Source: Endozoicomonas euniceicola
GTDB taxonomy: Bacteria > Pseudomonadota > Gammaproteobacteria > Pseudomonadales > Endozoicomonadaceae
Reading direction: 5' to 3'
NCBI RefSeq assembly: GCF_025562755.1
Contig: NZ_CP103300.1
Coordinates: 434,001 to 498,000, forward strand
Length of the DNA stretch: 64,000 bases
The translations under genes and the position numbers were made by a program. Within the stretch, counting starts at the first letter, position 1; the number at the start of each line of letters is the position of its first letter. Below the pieces are notes generated by a model. It was not told the DNA's origin. It saw nothing but the letters and a program-made list of their open reading frames with translations, and made no database searches. Below are positions 48,575 through 59,400 of this stretch, in pieces.

Positions 48575-51500
48575 TTATTGGTCTGACGGTTGACAATTCT
48601 CCTCGGCAGCGGTCAGAAGTTTTGCGCACCCGGTCTGACCGTTCCGGTTAGCGGTGCGCAGCGGAGTGTCACCGTTCGTCGTCAGGGAAGCCTTAACATT
48701 CGCTCTGGCCTTGATCAGAAGCTCCACGCACCCGGTACGACCTTTCAGGGCAGCGAAGTGCAGAGGAGTGGCACCATCCGCCGTCCGGGTAGCATCAACA
48801 GCCGCCCCGGCCTTGATCAGAAGCTCCACGCACCCGGTACGACCTTTCAGGGTAGCGAGGTGCAAAGGAGTGGCACCATCCGCCGTCCGGGTAGCATCAA
48901 CAGCCGCCCTGGCCTTGATCAGAAGCTCCACGCACCCGGTATGACCGCCTTGGGCAGCGATGTGCAGAGGAGTGCTACCATCTGTCGTCAGGGCAGCATC
49001 AACACCCGCCCCGGCCTTGATCAGAAGTTCCACGCACCCGGTATGACCGCCTTGGGCAGCGATGTGCAGAGGAGTGATACCATCCGTCGTCCGGGCAGCA
49101 TCAACACCCGCCCCGGCCTTGATCAGAAGTTCCACGCACCCGGTATGACCGTTCTCGGCAGCTAAGTACAGAGGAGTGCTACCATCTGTCGTCAGGGCAG
49201 CATCAACACCCGCCCCGGCCTTGATCAGAAGTTCCACGCACCCGGTATGACCGTTCTCGGCAGCGTAGGAAAGAGGGGTGGCACCATCCGTCGTCAGGGC
49301 AGCATCAACAGCCGCCCCGGCCTTGATCAGAAGTTCCACGCACCCGATATGACCGTTCTCGGCAGCGAGGTGCAAAGGAGTGGCACCATCCGTCGTCAGG
49401 GCAGCATCAACAGCCGCCTTGGCCTTAATCAGAAGCTCCACGCACTCGATATGACCGCCTAGGACAGCGAGATGCAAAGGAGTCTCACCAAACGTCGTCC
49501 GGGCAGCATCAATAGCCGCCTTGGCCTTGATCAGAAGCTCCACGCACTCGGTATGACCGACTTGGGCAGCGACGTGCAGAGGAGTGATACCATTCGTCGT
49601 CAGGGCAGCATCAACATCCGCCCCAGCCTTGATCAGAAGTTCCATGCACTCGATATGTCCGCCTTGGGCAGCGAGGTGCAGAGAAGTGACACCATTCGTC
49701 GTCCGGGCAGCATCAACATCCGCCCCGGCCTTGATCAGAAGTTCCACGCACCCGGTATGACCGCCTTGGGCAGCGAGGTGCAGAGGAGTGTCACCATTCG
49801 TCGTCAGGGCAGCCTTAACAGCCGCCCCAGCCTTAATCAGAAGTTTCATGCACTCGGTATGTCCGCCTTGGGCAGCGAGGTGCAGAGGAGTGCCACCATC
49901 TGTCGTCAGGGCAGCATCAACATCCGCCTTGGCATTGATCAGAAGTTTCACGCACCTGGTATGACCGTACTCAACAGCGACGCACAGAGGTGTGGCAGCA
50001 TTTGTCGGCAGGGCAGCACCAACAACCGCCCCGGCATCGATCAGGGTTTGCAAAAACCCTGCATGACCGTTCAGGGCAGCAACGTGCAACAAACTGATGC
50101 CGGAACCCAAAACGGCTGAACGAAACTGTTCATTGACAATACTACTGTCTATTTCCAGCAGACGCTGCAGTGTTTCCAAATCCCCGTTACGAGCAACATT
50201 CAGAGGCAAGGATTCACAGAATTCAGAGTCTTCATAAAGCTTGCTGCCGTCCACTCGCACCAGCGGCAAGGCTCTTTGCCGACAATAAGCACACGAACGT
50301 GATACAAGAGCCGTAGCCGGAGCCTGCTCCCTAAGCCATCCGGCAATGCACTCCAGATGATATTGGTGATTACAGTTCGTCTTGACGACCGAAATAGTGC
50401 CTAAGTCACTCCTGCAGATGGAGCACTTGTCACCCTGTAACTTCTCATTTCCTTCTGCAGCGGTTGAGCGCCCCCCCGCTACTGAAATACCAGCTTCTGG
50501 CTTCTCCTTTTTGCAAGGTCCGTGGCAAGGTGAGCAGTCGATGGTCTTGCTGTATGTATGTTTATCGTTGTCGGGAGGCTCTTCCCCCTCATCGCCTTTC
50601 TTCCAGCCACTCTCATTTTTATTGCCCCGGGGAACTTTGTTTCGGGGGACGTTTGAATTTGAGCCTTCTTGACTGCCTGCTGCCTCAGATGAACTGGCCT
50701 TGCGCTTTTTCTGATTCTGGCCTCCGCCTTCCTGATGGGGTACCTGCCTCTCATCGTACTGGCTTGAAAGATCAGCCGAAAACATCGCCCGGAACTGACG
50801 CGCCAGCGTTTCAAGACCAGAAACCAGAAACTCAGTTTGTTTTGTTGACACGTTAATGTCGTCTGTTTCCAGCTGCAACTGTTGTTCCAGCCGTCTTCTC
50901 AATGCCTGGTAAACCAAACCCGCGTCCGTAAGTCGCCACCGGTCGTAGAACAGGGCTTCTTCATGTGTCAGCTCACCGGGAACAATGAGAATACTCTGAT
51001 AGTCCGTGTTTACGTGGTGTTGAGACAGCGACTGTTTCAGGGCGTCATCATCACGCTGCCACAGCTCCCGGTCATCAGTAGCCAGCGATGCCCTCAGGAA
51101 TGACAAAATCCCCGGGGAACCCTGATCGTTTTCCGTTATTCCGGTTGCGGATGTATTCAAACCAGTCAGGTATTCAAAGTCAGCGGCAATCAGCATGATC
51201 CTGTTATCAAGAATCCGGGCCAGGTCACCATGACCCCGGGCTATGGCCTGTTGCATTTTTTTTCGGAGGATTTTTAACAGTTGTCGTTTATTTTCCAGAT
51301 TCTTCCTGATCAGTTCTTTCGCTGAATCCTGCTCCGGGTACTCCTTGTCGCCGTAGACAATGATCAGTGGCTCAGGCTCGGCATCGAAGGTGTAATGAGT
51401 GCTGTCATTATCGTCATCGTCACCGCCACTCCCGGAAGCCACCAGACTACCAGTGACGATACCTGCAATGCCCTTCAGAGCTTCGGTATCCAAAAGTGCG

Positions 51501-52141
51501 AGGTAGCTTTGCGTCTGGATGTTGAGCAGTTTTTCGTACAAAGAAACCAGGCTGACACTCCGGAGAATGTTGTCCCGGGTAATAACTACCCGCATAGAGG
51601 CATCACTCACAGAAACAACAGCGGCAGGATAAGGCGGTCTTTTAACAAGTCGCTGCCAGTTAACAATCGCCTGATCCAGCTCTCCCTCAAGCCTGTTTCT
51701 TTTTCTGTCGTTTGCCTCTCTGGAAAAAGCACCGTCAGGAATCAGTCTTTTTTTTAACGGTGTTTTTAAAAAGGATGTCCGGGACGGTGATTCCGCCTGT
51801 AACGGGTTGTTGTGGCTTAATACGTTCCCGGGTCTGCCCGAAAAAACAACACCGGCGCTTCCGGCAGTTGAAAAAACGGTTGACAGGAAATAGAAAAGCA
51901 AACTGTCAGAGAAAGGAGAAAAAACTGCCCTGCTATCGTCAACAGGTTTAAAACATACCTGACCGCTGTCGGCTAAAAACGAATCAGCTAAAAACGCCTT
52001 TCCTGGAAAACCTGCCGTTAAATCACTGACTGGTTTACAGATAACACCGTCGGTGGCAGCAAAAAGCGCTGAACTGGCAAACAGGAAGATAATAAAAAGT
52101 CGTAAAAAGTCAGCACTCAGAGATGTCAAGTAATTATGCAC
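48575..52141 (-). CDS. Secreted RING-H2/ankyrin-repeat protein, copy P13
   Basis: 1,188 residues with 15 ankyrin units. RING-H2 at about 573-620 is R-S-D-L-G-T with linker V-P-R-N-K-V-P-R-G-N-K and cap L-N-V-A-R-N-G-D, the most frequent combination in the window (also P1, P6, P7, P11). The N-terminal part (N-N-P-L-Q-A-E-S, T-P-L-K-K-R-L-I-P, Q-A-I-V-N-W) matches P1 and P11. The 3' end holds two successive A-T-R-T-A-D-G-A-T-P-L-H units, which occur in the same order in P5, P6, P14 and P16 and mark a block that has moved between genes. GTG start with AGGAG; promoter candidate 52283-52311. Confidence 0.9.
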   Translation of the reverse strand: MHNYLTSLSADFLRLFIIFLFASSALFAATDGVICKPVSDLTAGFPGKAFLADSFLADSGQVCFKPVDDSRAVFSPFSDSLLFYFLSTVFSTAGSAGVVFSGRPGNVLSHNNPLQAESPSRTSFLKTPLKKRLIPDGAFSREANDRKRNRLEGELDQAIVNWQRLVKRPPYPAAVVSVSDASMRVVITRDNILRSVSLVSLYEKLLNIQTQSYLALLDTEALKGIAGIVTGSLVASGSGGDDDDNDSTHYTFDAEPEPLIIVYGDKEYPEQDSAKELIRKNLENKRQLLKILRKKMQQAIARGHGDLARILDNRIMLIAADFEYLTGLNTSATGITENDQGSPGILSFLRASLATDDRELWQRDDDALKQSLSQHHVNTDYQSILIVPGELTHEEALFYDRWRLTDAGLVYQALRRRLEQQLQLETDDINVSTKQTEFLVSGLETLARQFRAMFSADLSSQYDERQVPHQEGGGQNQKKRKASSSEAAGSQEGSNSNVPRNKVPRGNKNESGWKKGDEGEEPPDNDKHTYSKTIDCSPCHGPCKKEKPEAGISVAGGRSTAAEGNEKLQGDKCSICRSDLGTISVVKTNCNHQYHLECIAGWLREQAPATALVSRSCAYCRQRALPLVRVDGSKLYEDSEFCESLPLNVARNGDLETLQRLLEIDSSIVNEQFRSAVLGSGISLLHVAALNGHAGFLQTLIDAGAVVGAALPTNAATPLCVAVEYGHTRCVKLLINAKADVDAALTTDGGTPLHLAAQGGHTECMKLLIKAGAAVKAALTTNGDTPLHLAAQGGHTGCVELLIKAGADVDAARTTNGVTSLHLAAQGGHIECMELLIKAGADVDAALTTNGITPLHVAAQVGHTECVELLIKAKAAIDAARTTFGETPLHLAVLGGHIECVELLIKAKAAVDAALTTDGATPLHLAAENGHIGCVELLIKAGAAVDAALTTDGATPLSYAAENGHTGCVELLIKAGAGVDAALTTDGSTPLYLAAENGHTGCVELLIKAGAGVDAARTTDGITPLHIAAQGGHTGCVELLIKAGAGVDAALTTDGSTPLHIAAQGGHTGCVELLIKARAAVDATRTADGATPLHLATLKGRTGCVELLIKAGAAVDATRTADGATPLHFAALKGRTGCVELLIKARANVKASLTTNGDTPLRTANRNGQTGCAKLLTAAEENCQPSDQ

Positions 52142-52395
52142 CTTTAAGCTCCTGCCTACAGCTCGGAGTTATTGAAATTATGCACAAGACGGCACTCAGC
52201 TAGTTCCCACCCAAAAACGTAGCCAACTGATAATCAATAAAATTTGATCTGAGAATGAATGAAGCTCATCTGCTTTTTATAAACTATCTTTCCCAGAGCC
52301 TTTAATCACAAGTGACAGCAAAGGGCAGCAAAAAAGAAAAGACCTCAAATGCGTAAAAAAAGCAATCAGCAGTGTAGTCTGAATTTCCTATGTAA

Positions 52396-52513
52396 GGGGC
52401 GCAGCATTCAATGTCTTACCGGGCTTTTGGCGGTTGGCTATTAGCTGCTCAGACAGCCAACCACCAAAAGCTAATAGCCAACAGCGGTATATTCTAACCT
52501 TCCGTTCCCCTAA
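52396..52513. repeat. 118-bp palindromic insertion unique to the P14-P13 spacer
   Basis: Compared with the other spacers, 118 bp are inserted into tatgtaa|gtcttc, with TAA on both sides as a possible target duplication. The insert begins GGGG, ends CCCC and contains a 16-bp stem with one mismatch (52424-52439 with 52455-52470, 15-nt loop). A competing perfect 14-bp stem is present (52433-52446 with 52469-52482). It has no coding capacity. It looks like a small non-autonomous mobile palindrome of the MITE or REP-pair kind. Confidence 0.65.
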
Positions 52514-52517
52514 GTCT

Positions 52518-52730
52518 TCTCCAATATGAACGACGGAAGTTGTTGGAGAAGTACAGAGTACCGCCTTCATTCAAACGACGCATGGCCAGCCTGGTCAGAT
52601 GACCATGATCGCGCCGCACATCAAACACGCCTTCGAACTTCCTGGAGTTTAAGAAGGTGGGCGGGTCGATAAAAATCGAGCCATAGTCGTTTTTATCCCG
52701 TTCAAAGCGATGATTTACGTAGCACTGCAA
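52518..52730 (-). pseudogene. rlmKL: rlmKL fragment in the P14-P13 spacer
   Basis: Frame is open through I-F-I-D-P-P-T-F-L-N-S, D-V-R-R-D-H (Gln to Arg) and F-S-N-N-F-R-R-S-Y-W-R-R. The adjacent palindromic insertion replaces its usual downstream end. The spacer runs from 52142 to 52745. Confidence 0.7.
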
Positions 52731-52745
52731 GTCGTATTTAGCCAG

Positions 52746-55700
52746 TTATTGGTCTGACTGTTGACTATTCTCCTCGGCAGCGGTCAGAAGTTCCGCACAC
52801 CCGGTCTGGCCGTTCCGGTTAGCGATGCGCAGCGGAGTGTCACCGTTCGTCGTCAGGGCAGCCTTAACATTCGCCCCGGCCTTGATCAGAAGCACCACGC
52901 ACCCGGTACGACCTTTCAGGGCAGCGAGGTGCAGAGGAGTGGCACCATCCGCCGTCCGGGCAGCCTTAACATTCGCCCCGGCCTTGATCAGAAGCTCCAC
53001 GCACCCGGTACGACCTTTCAGGGTAGCGAGGTGCAAAGGAGTGGCACCATCCGCCGTCCGGGTAGCATCAACAGCCGCCCTGGCCTTGATCAGAAGCTCC
53101 ACGCACCCGGTATGACCGCCTTGGGCAGCGATGTGCAGAGGAGTGCTACCATCTGTCGTCAGGGCAGCATCAACACCCGCCCCGGCCTTGATCAGAAGTT
53201 CCACGCACCCGGTATGACCGTGCCCGGCAGCATAGTACAAAGGAGTGATACCAACCGTCGTCAGGGCAGCATCAACAACCGCCCCGGCCTTGATCAGAAG
53301 TTCCACGCACCCGGTATGACCGTTCTCGGCAGCGAGGTGCAGAGGAGTGTCACCAAACGTCGTCCGGGTAGCATCAACAGCCGCCCCAGCCTTGATCAGA
53401 ACTTTCAGGCACCCGGTATGACCGCCTTGGGCAGCGAGGTGCAGAGGAGTGACACCATCCGTCGTCCGGGCAGCATCAACATCCGCCCCGGCCTTGATCA
53501 AAAGTTCCATGCACTCGATATGTCCGCCTTGGGCAGCGAGGTGCAGAGAAATGACACCATTCGTCGTCCGGGCAGCATCAACATCCGCCCCGGCCTTGAT
53601 CAGAAGTTCCACGCACTCGGTATGACCGACTTGGGCAGCGAGGTGCAGAGGAGTGTCACCATTCGTCGTCAGGGCAGCCTTAACATCCGCCCCGGCCTTG
53701 ATCAGAACTTTCAGGCACTCGGTATAACCGCCTTGGGCAGCGAAGTGCAGAGGAGTGGCACCATTTGTCGTCAGGGCAGCATCAACATCCGCCCCGGCCT
53801 TGATCAGAATTTTCAGGCACTCGGTATAACCTTTGTGGGCAGCGATGTGCAGAAGAGTGTGACCATCTGCCCTCAGGGCAGCACCAACAACTGCCCCGGC
53901 ATCAATCAGGGGTTGCAAGCACTCCGTATGACCATTCAGGACAGCAGCGTGCAACAAACTGATGCCGAAACCCGAAACAGCTGAACGAAACTGTTTACTG
54001 GCAATCCTGCTGTCTAGTTCAAGCGAACGCTGCAACGTTTTCAAATCCCCGGCACGACAAGCTTGCAGAGGCAGGTCTTCACAGAATTCAGAGTCTTCAT
54101 AAAGCATGCCACCGTCCACTCGCACCAGCGGCAAGGCTTGTTGCCGACAATAAGCACACGAAGGTGATGCAAGAGCCGTAGCCTGAGCCTGCTCCCTAAG
54201 CCATCCGGCAATGCACTCCAGATGATATTGATGATTACAGTTCGTCTTGACGACCGAAATAGCGCCTAAGTCATCCTTGCAGATGGAGCACTTGTCACCC
54301 TGTAACTTCTCATTTCCTTCTGCAGCGGTTGAGCGCCCCCCCGCTACTGAAATACCAGCTTCTGGCTTCTCCTCTTCGCAAGGTCCGTGACAAGACGGGC
54401 AGTCGATGGTCTTGCTGTATGTATGTTTATCGTTGTCGGGTGGCTCTTCCCCCTCATCGCCTTTTTTCCAGCCACTCTCACTCTTATTATCCCGAGACGC
54501 TTTGTTTTTGCGGGCGTTTGAATTTGAGCCTTCTTGACTGCCTGCTGCCTCAGATGAACTGGCTTTGCTTTTTTTCTGATTCTGGCCTCCGCCTTCCTGG
54601 TGGGGTACCTGCCTCTCATCGTACTGGCTTGAAAGATCAGCTGACAACATCCCCCGGAACTGACGCACCAGCGTTTCAAGACCAGAAACCAGAAACTCAG
54701 TTTGTTTTGTTGACACGCTAATGTCGTCTGTTTCCAGCTGTAACTGCTGTTCCAGCCGTCTTCTCAATGCCTGGTAAACCAAACCCGCGTCCGTAAGTCG
54801 CCACCGGTCGTAGAACAGGGCTTCTTCATGTGTCAGCTCACCGGGAACAATGAGAATGCTCTGATAGTCAGTGTTTACGTGGTGTTGAGACAGCGCCTGT
54901 TTCAGGGCGTCATCATCACGCTGCCACAGCTCCCGGTCATCAGTAGCCAGCGATGCCTTCAGGAATGACAAAATCCCCGGGGAACCCTGATCGTTTTCCG
55001 TTATTCCGGTTGCGGATGTATCCAAATCAGTCAGGTACTCAAGGTCAGCGGCAATCAGCATGATCCTGTTATCAAGAATCCGGGCCAGGTCACCATGACC
55101 CCGGGCTATGGCCTGTTGCATTTTTTTTCGGAGGATTTTTAACAGTTGTCGTTTGTTTTCCAGATTCTTCCTGATCAGTTCTTCCGCTGAATCCTGCTCC
55201 GGGTACTCCTTGTCGCCGTAGACAATGATCAGTGGCTCAGGCTCGGCATCGAAGGTGTAATGAGTGCTGTCATTATCGTCATCGTCACCATCACCGCCAC
55301 TCCCGGAAACCACCAGACTACCAGTGACGATACCTGCAATGTCCTTCAGAGCTTCGGTATCCAAAAGTGCGAGATAGCTTTGCGTCTGGATGTTGAGCAG
55401 TTTTTCGTACAAAGAAACCAGACTGACACTCCGGAGAATGTTGTCCCGGGTAATAACTACCCGCATAGAGGCATCACTGATAGAAACAACAGCGGCAGGA
55501 TAAGGCGGTCTTTTAACAAGTCGCTGCCAGTTAGCAATCGCCTGATCCAGCTCTCCCTCAAGCCTGTTTCTTTTTCTGTCGTTTGCCTCTCTGGAAAAAG
55601 CACCGTCAGGAAGCAATCTGCTTTTTAACGGTGTTTTTAAAAAGGATGTCCGGGACGGTGATTCCGCCTGTAACGGGTTTTTGTGGCTTAATACGTTTCC

Positions 55701-56012
55701 GGGTCTGCCCGAAAAAACAACACCGGCGCTTCCGGCAGTTGAAAAAACGGTTGACAGGAAATAGAAAAGCAAACTGTCAGAGAAAGGAGAAAAAACTGCT
55801 CTGCTATCGTCAACAGGTTTAAAAAATACCTGACCGCTGTCGGCTAAAAACGAATCAGCTAAAAACGCTTTTTCTGGAAAACCTGCCGTTAAATCACTGA
55901 CTGGTTTACAGATAACACCGTCGGTGGCAGCAAAAAGCGCTGAACTGGCAAACAGGAAGATAATAAAAAGTCGTAAAAAGTCAGCACTCAGAGATGTCAA
56001 GTAATTATGCAC
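52746..56012 (-). CDS. Secreted RING-H2/ankyrin-repeat protein, copy P14
   Basis: 1,088 residues from the GTG at 56010-56012, which has AGGAG 7 nt upstream as in the family. An in-frame TTG at 56016-56018 would add Met-Lys but lies only 1 nt from the AGGAG, so GTG is preferred. Twelve ankyrin units. RING-H2 at about 575-622 is K-D-D-L-G-A with C-P-S-C-H-G-P-C-E-E-E and cap L-Q-A-C-R-A-G-D-L-K, the haplotype of P5 and P8. The linker cluster is weakened to Q-K-K-S-K. A unit with G-V-I-S-L-H-L replaces the normal T-P-L/T-S-L turn. Post-signal sequence has E-K-A-F for G-K-A-F. The C-terminus N-S-Q-Q-S-D-Q is shared with P7. Promoter candidate 56154-56182. Confidence 0.9.
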   Translation of the reverse strand: MHNYLTSLSADFLRLFIIFLFASSALFAATDGVICKPVSDLTAGFPEKAFLADSFLADSGQVFFKPVDDSRAVFSPFSDSLLFYFLSTVFSTAGSAGVVFSGRPGNVLSHKNPLQAESPSRTSFLKTPLKSRLLPDGAFSREANDRKRNRLEGELDQAIANWQRLVKRPPYPAAVVSISDASMRVVITRDNILRSVSLVSLYEKLLNIQTQSYLALLDTEALKDIAGIVTGSLVVSGSGGDGDDDDNDSTHYTFDAEPEPLIIVYGDKEYPEQDSAEELIRKNLENKRQLLKILRKKMQQAIARGHGDLARILDNRIMLIAADLEYLTDLDTSATGITENDQGSPGILSFLKASLATDDRELWQRDDDALKQALSQHHVNTDYQSILIVPGELTHEEALFYDRWRLTDAGLVYQALRRRLEQQLQLETDDISVSTKQTEFLVSGLETLVRQFRGMLSADLSSQYDERQVPHQEGGGQNQKKSKASSSEAAGSQEGSNSNARKNKASRDNKSESGWKKGDEGEEPPDNDKHTYSKTIDCPSCHGPCEEEKPEAGISVAGGRSTAAEGNEKLQGDKCSICKDDLGAISVVKTNCNHQYHLECIAGWLREQAQATALASPSCAYCRQQALPLVRVDGGMLYEDSEFCEDLPLQACRAGDLKTLQRSLELDSRIASKQFRSAVSGFGISLLHAAVLNGHTECLQPLIDAGAVVGAALRADGHTLLHIAAHKGYTECLKILIKAGADVDAALTTNGATPLHFAAQGGYTECLKVLIKAGADVKAALTTNGDTPLHLAAQVGHTECVELLIKAGADVDAARTTNGVISLHLAAQGGHIECMELLIKAGADVDAARTTDGVTPLHLAAQGGHTGCLKVLIKAGAAVDATRTTFGDTPLHLAAENGHTGCVELLIKAGAVVDAALTTVGITPLYYAAGHGHTGCVELLIKAGAGVDAALTTDGSTPLHIAAQGGHTGCVELLIKARAAVDATRTADGATPLHLATLKGRTGCVELLIKAGANVKAARTADGATPLHLAALKGRTGCVVLLIKAGANVKAALTTNGDTPLRIANRNGQTGCAELLTAAEENSQQSDQ

Positions 56013-56270
56013 CTTCAAGCTCCTGCCTACAGCTCGGAGTTATTGAAATTATGCACAAGACGGCATTCAGCTAGTTCCCGCCCAAAAACGTAGCCAACTG
56101 ATAATCGATAAAATTTGATCTGAGAATGAATGAAGCTCATCTGCTTTTTATAAACTATCTTTCCCGGAGCCTTTAATCACAAGTGACAGCAAAGGGCAGC
56201 AAAAAAGAAAAGACCTCAAATGCGTAAAAAAAGCAATAAGCAGTGTAGTCTGAATTTCCTATGTAAGTCT

Positions 56271-56454
56271 TCTCCAATATGAACGACGGAAGTTGTAAAC
56301 GACGCATGGCCAGCCTGATCAGATGACCATGATCGCGCTGCGCATCAAACACGCCTTCGAACTTCCTGGAGTTTAAGAAGGTGGGCGGGTCGATAAAAAT
56401 TGGGTCATAGTCGTTTTTATCCCGTTCAAAGCGATGATTTACGTAGCACTGCAA
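56271..56454 (-). pseudogene. rlmKL: rlmKL fragment with 29-bp deletion, P15-P14 spacer
   Basis: The segment encoding E-G-G-T-L-Y-F-S-N-N is removed by a 29-bp deletion that also shifts frame. The upstream I-F-I-D-P-P-T-F-L-N-S part remains open. The same deletion is present in the next spacer at 60499-60682. No other gene lies in 56013-56469. Confidence 0.7.
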
Positions 56455-56469
56455 GTCGTATTTAACCAG

Positions 56470-59400
56470 TTATTGGTCTGACGGTTGACAATTCTCCTCG
56501 GCAGCGGTCAGAAGTTTCGCGCACCCGGTCTGGCCGTTCCGGTTAGCGATGCGCAGCGGAGTGTCACCATTCGTCGTCAGGGCAGCCTTAACATTCGCCC
56601 CGGCCTTGATCAGAAGCTCCACGCACCCGGTATGACCGTTCTCGGCAGCGTAGGAAAGAGGGGTGGCACCATCCGTCGTCAGGGCAGCATCAACAGCCGC
56701 CCCGGCCTTGATCAGAAGTTCCACGCACCCGATATGACCGTTCTCGGCAGCGAGGTGCAAAGGAGTGGCACCATCCGTCGTCAGGGCAGCATCAACATCC
56801 GCCCCGGCCTTGATCAGAAGTTCCACGCACTCGGTACGACCTTTCAGGGCAGCGAGGTGCAGAGGAGTGGCACCATTTGTCGTCAGGGCAGCCTTAACAT
56901 CCGCCCCGGCCTTGATCAGAAGTTTCATGCACTCGATATGTCCGCCTTGGACAGCGAGGGGCAGAGAAGTGACACCATTCGTCGTCCGGGCAGCATCAAC
57001 AGCCGCCCCGGCCTTGATCAGAAGTTTCATGCACTCGATATGTCCGTCTTGGGCAGCGAGGTGCAGAGGAGTGTCACCATTCGTCGTCAGGGCAGCCTTA
57101 ACATCCGCCCCGGCCTTGATCAGAAGTTTCATGCACTCGGTATGACCGCCTTGGGCAGCGAAGTGCAGAGGAGTGGCACCATCCGTCGTCAGGGTAGCCT
57201 TAACATCCGCCCCGGCCTTGATCAGAAGTTTCATGCACTCGGTATGACCGACTTGGGCAGTGATGTGCAGAGGAGTGACACCATCCGTCGTCCGGGCAGC
57301 ATCAACAGCCGCCCCAGCCTTGATCAGAAGTTTCATGCACTCGATATGTCCGCCTTGGGCAGCGAGGTGCAGAGAAGTGACACCATTCGTCGTCCGGGCA
57401 GCATCAACAGCCGCCCCGGCCTTGATCAGAAGTTTCATGCACTCGATATGTCCGTCTTGGGCAGCGAGGTGCAGAGGAGTGTCACCATTCGTCGTCAGGG
57501 CAGCCTTAACATCCGCCCCGGCCTTGATCAGAAGTTTCATGCACTCGGTATGACCGACTTGGACAGCGATGTGCAGAGGAGTGGCACCATTTGTCGTCAG
57601 GGCAGCATCAATAGCCGCCTTGGCCTTGATCAGAAGCTCCACGCACTCGGTATGACCGACTTGGGCAGCGATGTGCAGAGGAGTGATACCATCCGTCGTC
57701 CGGGCAGCATCAACAGCCGCCCCAGCCTTGATCAGAAGTTCCATGCACTCGATATGTCCGTCTTGGGCAGCGAGGTGCAGAGAAGTGACACCATCCGTCG
57801 TCCGGGCAGCATCAACATCCGCCCCGGCCTTGATCAGAAGCTCCACGCACCCGGTATGACCGCCTTGGGCAGCAAAGTGCAGAGGAGTGTCACCATCCGT
57901 CGTCAGGGCAGCCTTAACATCCGCCCCGGCCTTGATCAGAAGTTCCATGCCCCTGGTATGACCGCCTTCGGCAGCGCAGTGCAGGGGAGTGACACCATCC
58001 GTCGTCAGGGTAGCCTTAATATCCGCCCCGGCCTTGATCAGAACTTTCAGGCACTCGGTATAACCTTTGTAGGCAGCGATGTGCAGAAGGGTGAGACCAT
58101 CTGCCCTCAGGGCAGCACCAACAACTGCCCCGGCATCGATCAGGGTTTGCAAAAACCCTGCATGACCCTTCAGGGCAGCAACGTGCAACAAACTGATGCC
58201 GGAACCCGAAACGGCTGAACGAAACTGTTCATTGACAATACTACTGTCTATTTCCAGCAGACGCTGCAGTGTTTCCAAATCCCCGTTACGAGCAACATTC
58301 AGAGGCAAGGATTCACAGAATTCAGAGTCTTCATAAAGCTTGCTGCCGTCCACTCGCACCAGCGGCAAGGCTTGTTGCCGACAATAAGCACACGAACGTG
58401 ATGCAAGAGCCGTAGCCGGAGCCTGCTCCCTAAGCCATCCGGCAATGCACTCCAGATGATATTGATGATTACAGTTCGTCTTGACGACCGAAATAGCGCC
58501 TAAGTCATCCTTGCAGATGGAGCACTTGTCACCCTGTAACTTCTCATTTCCTTCTGCAGCGGTTGAGCGCCCCCCCGCTACTGAAATACCAGCTTCTGGC
58601 TTCTCCTTTTTGCAAGGTCCGTGGCAAGGTGAGCAGTCGATGGTCTTGCTGTATGTATGTTTATCGTTGTCGGGTGGCTCTTCCCCCTCATCGCCTTTTT
58701 TCCAGCCACTCTCACTCTTATTATCCCAAGACGCTTTGTTTTTGCGGGCGTTTGAATTTGAGTCTTCTTGACTGCCTGCTGCCTCAGATGAACTGGCATT
58801 GTATTTTTTCTGATTCTGGCCTCCGCCTTCCTGATGGGGTACCTGCCTCTCATCGTACTGGCTTGAAAGATCAGCTGACAACATCCCCCGGAACTGACGC
58901 ACCAGCGTTTCAAGACCAGAAACCAGAAACTCAGTTTGTTTTGTTGACACGCTAATGTCGTCTGTTTCCAGCTGTAACTGCTGTTCCAGCCGTCTTCTCA
59001 ATGCCTGGTAAACCAAACCCGCGTCCGTAAGTCGCCACCGGTCGTAGAACAGGGCTTCTTCATGTGTCAGCTCACCGGGAACAATGAGAATGCTCTGATA
59101 GTCAGTGTTTACCTGGTGTTGAGACAGCGACTGTTTCAGGGCGTCATCATCACGCTGCCACAGCTCCCGGTCATCAGTAGCCAGCGATGCCTTCAGGAAT
59201 GACAAAATCCCCGGGGAACCCTGATCGTTTTCCGTTGTTCCGGTTGCGAATGTATCCAAATCAGTCAGGTATTCAAGGTCAGCGGCAATCAGCATGATCC
59301 TGTTATCAAGAATCCGGGCCAGGTCACCATGACCCCGGGCTATGGCCTGTTGCATTTTTTTTCGGAGGATTTTTAACAGTTGTCGTTTATTTTCCAGATT

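Noticed and set aside
52388..52570. 60-codon minus-strand frame across the palindromic insertion
   Set aside because: It is a chance frame spanning the inserted palindrome and the edge of the rlmKL remnant, found in no other spacer.
56013..56018. TTG start adding Met-Lys to P14
   Set aside because: TTG is only 1 nt from AGGAG, while the family-wide GTG sits at 7 nt. The upstream TTG comes from one base change in noncoding sequence.
56173..56454. 93-codon minus-strand frame with a hydrophobic C-terminus
   Set aside because: It arises by frameshift from the 29-bp deletion in the rlmKL fragment, and the extra residues come from noncoding promoter sequence.
56485..58218. Long plus-strand open frame (577 codons) and similar antisense frames over every ankyrin array
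   Set aside because: They are mirrors of the 102-bp ankyrin repeat: the repeat unit lacks stops in one antisense frame, so all arrays show them. There is no ribosome-binding site, and breaks occur wherever units vary.
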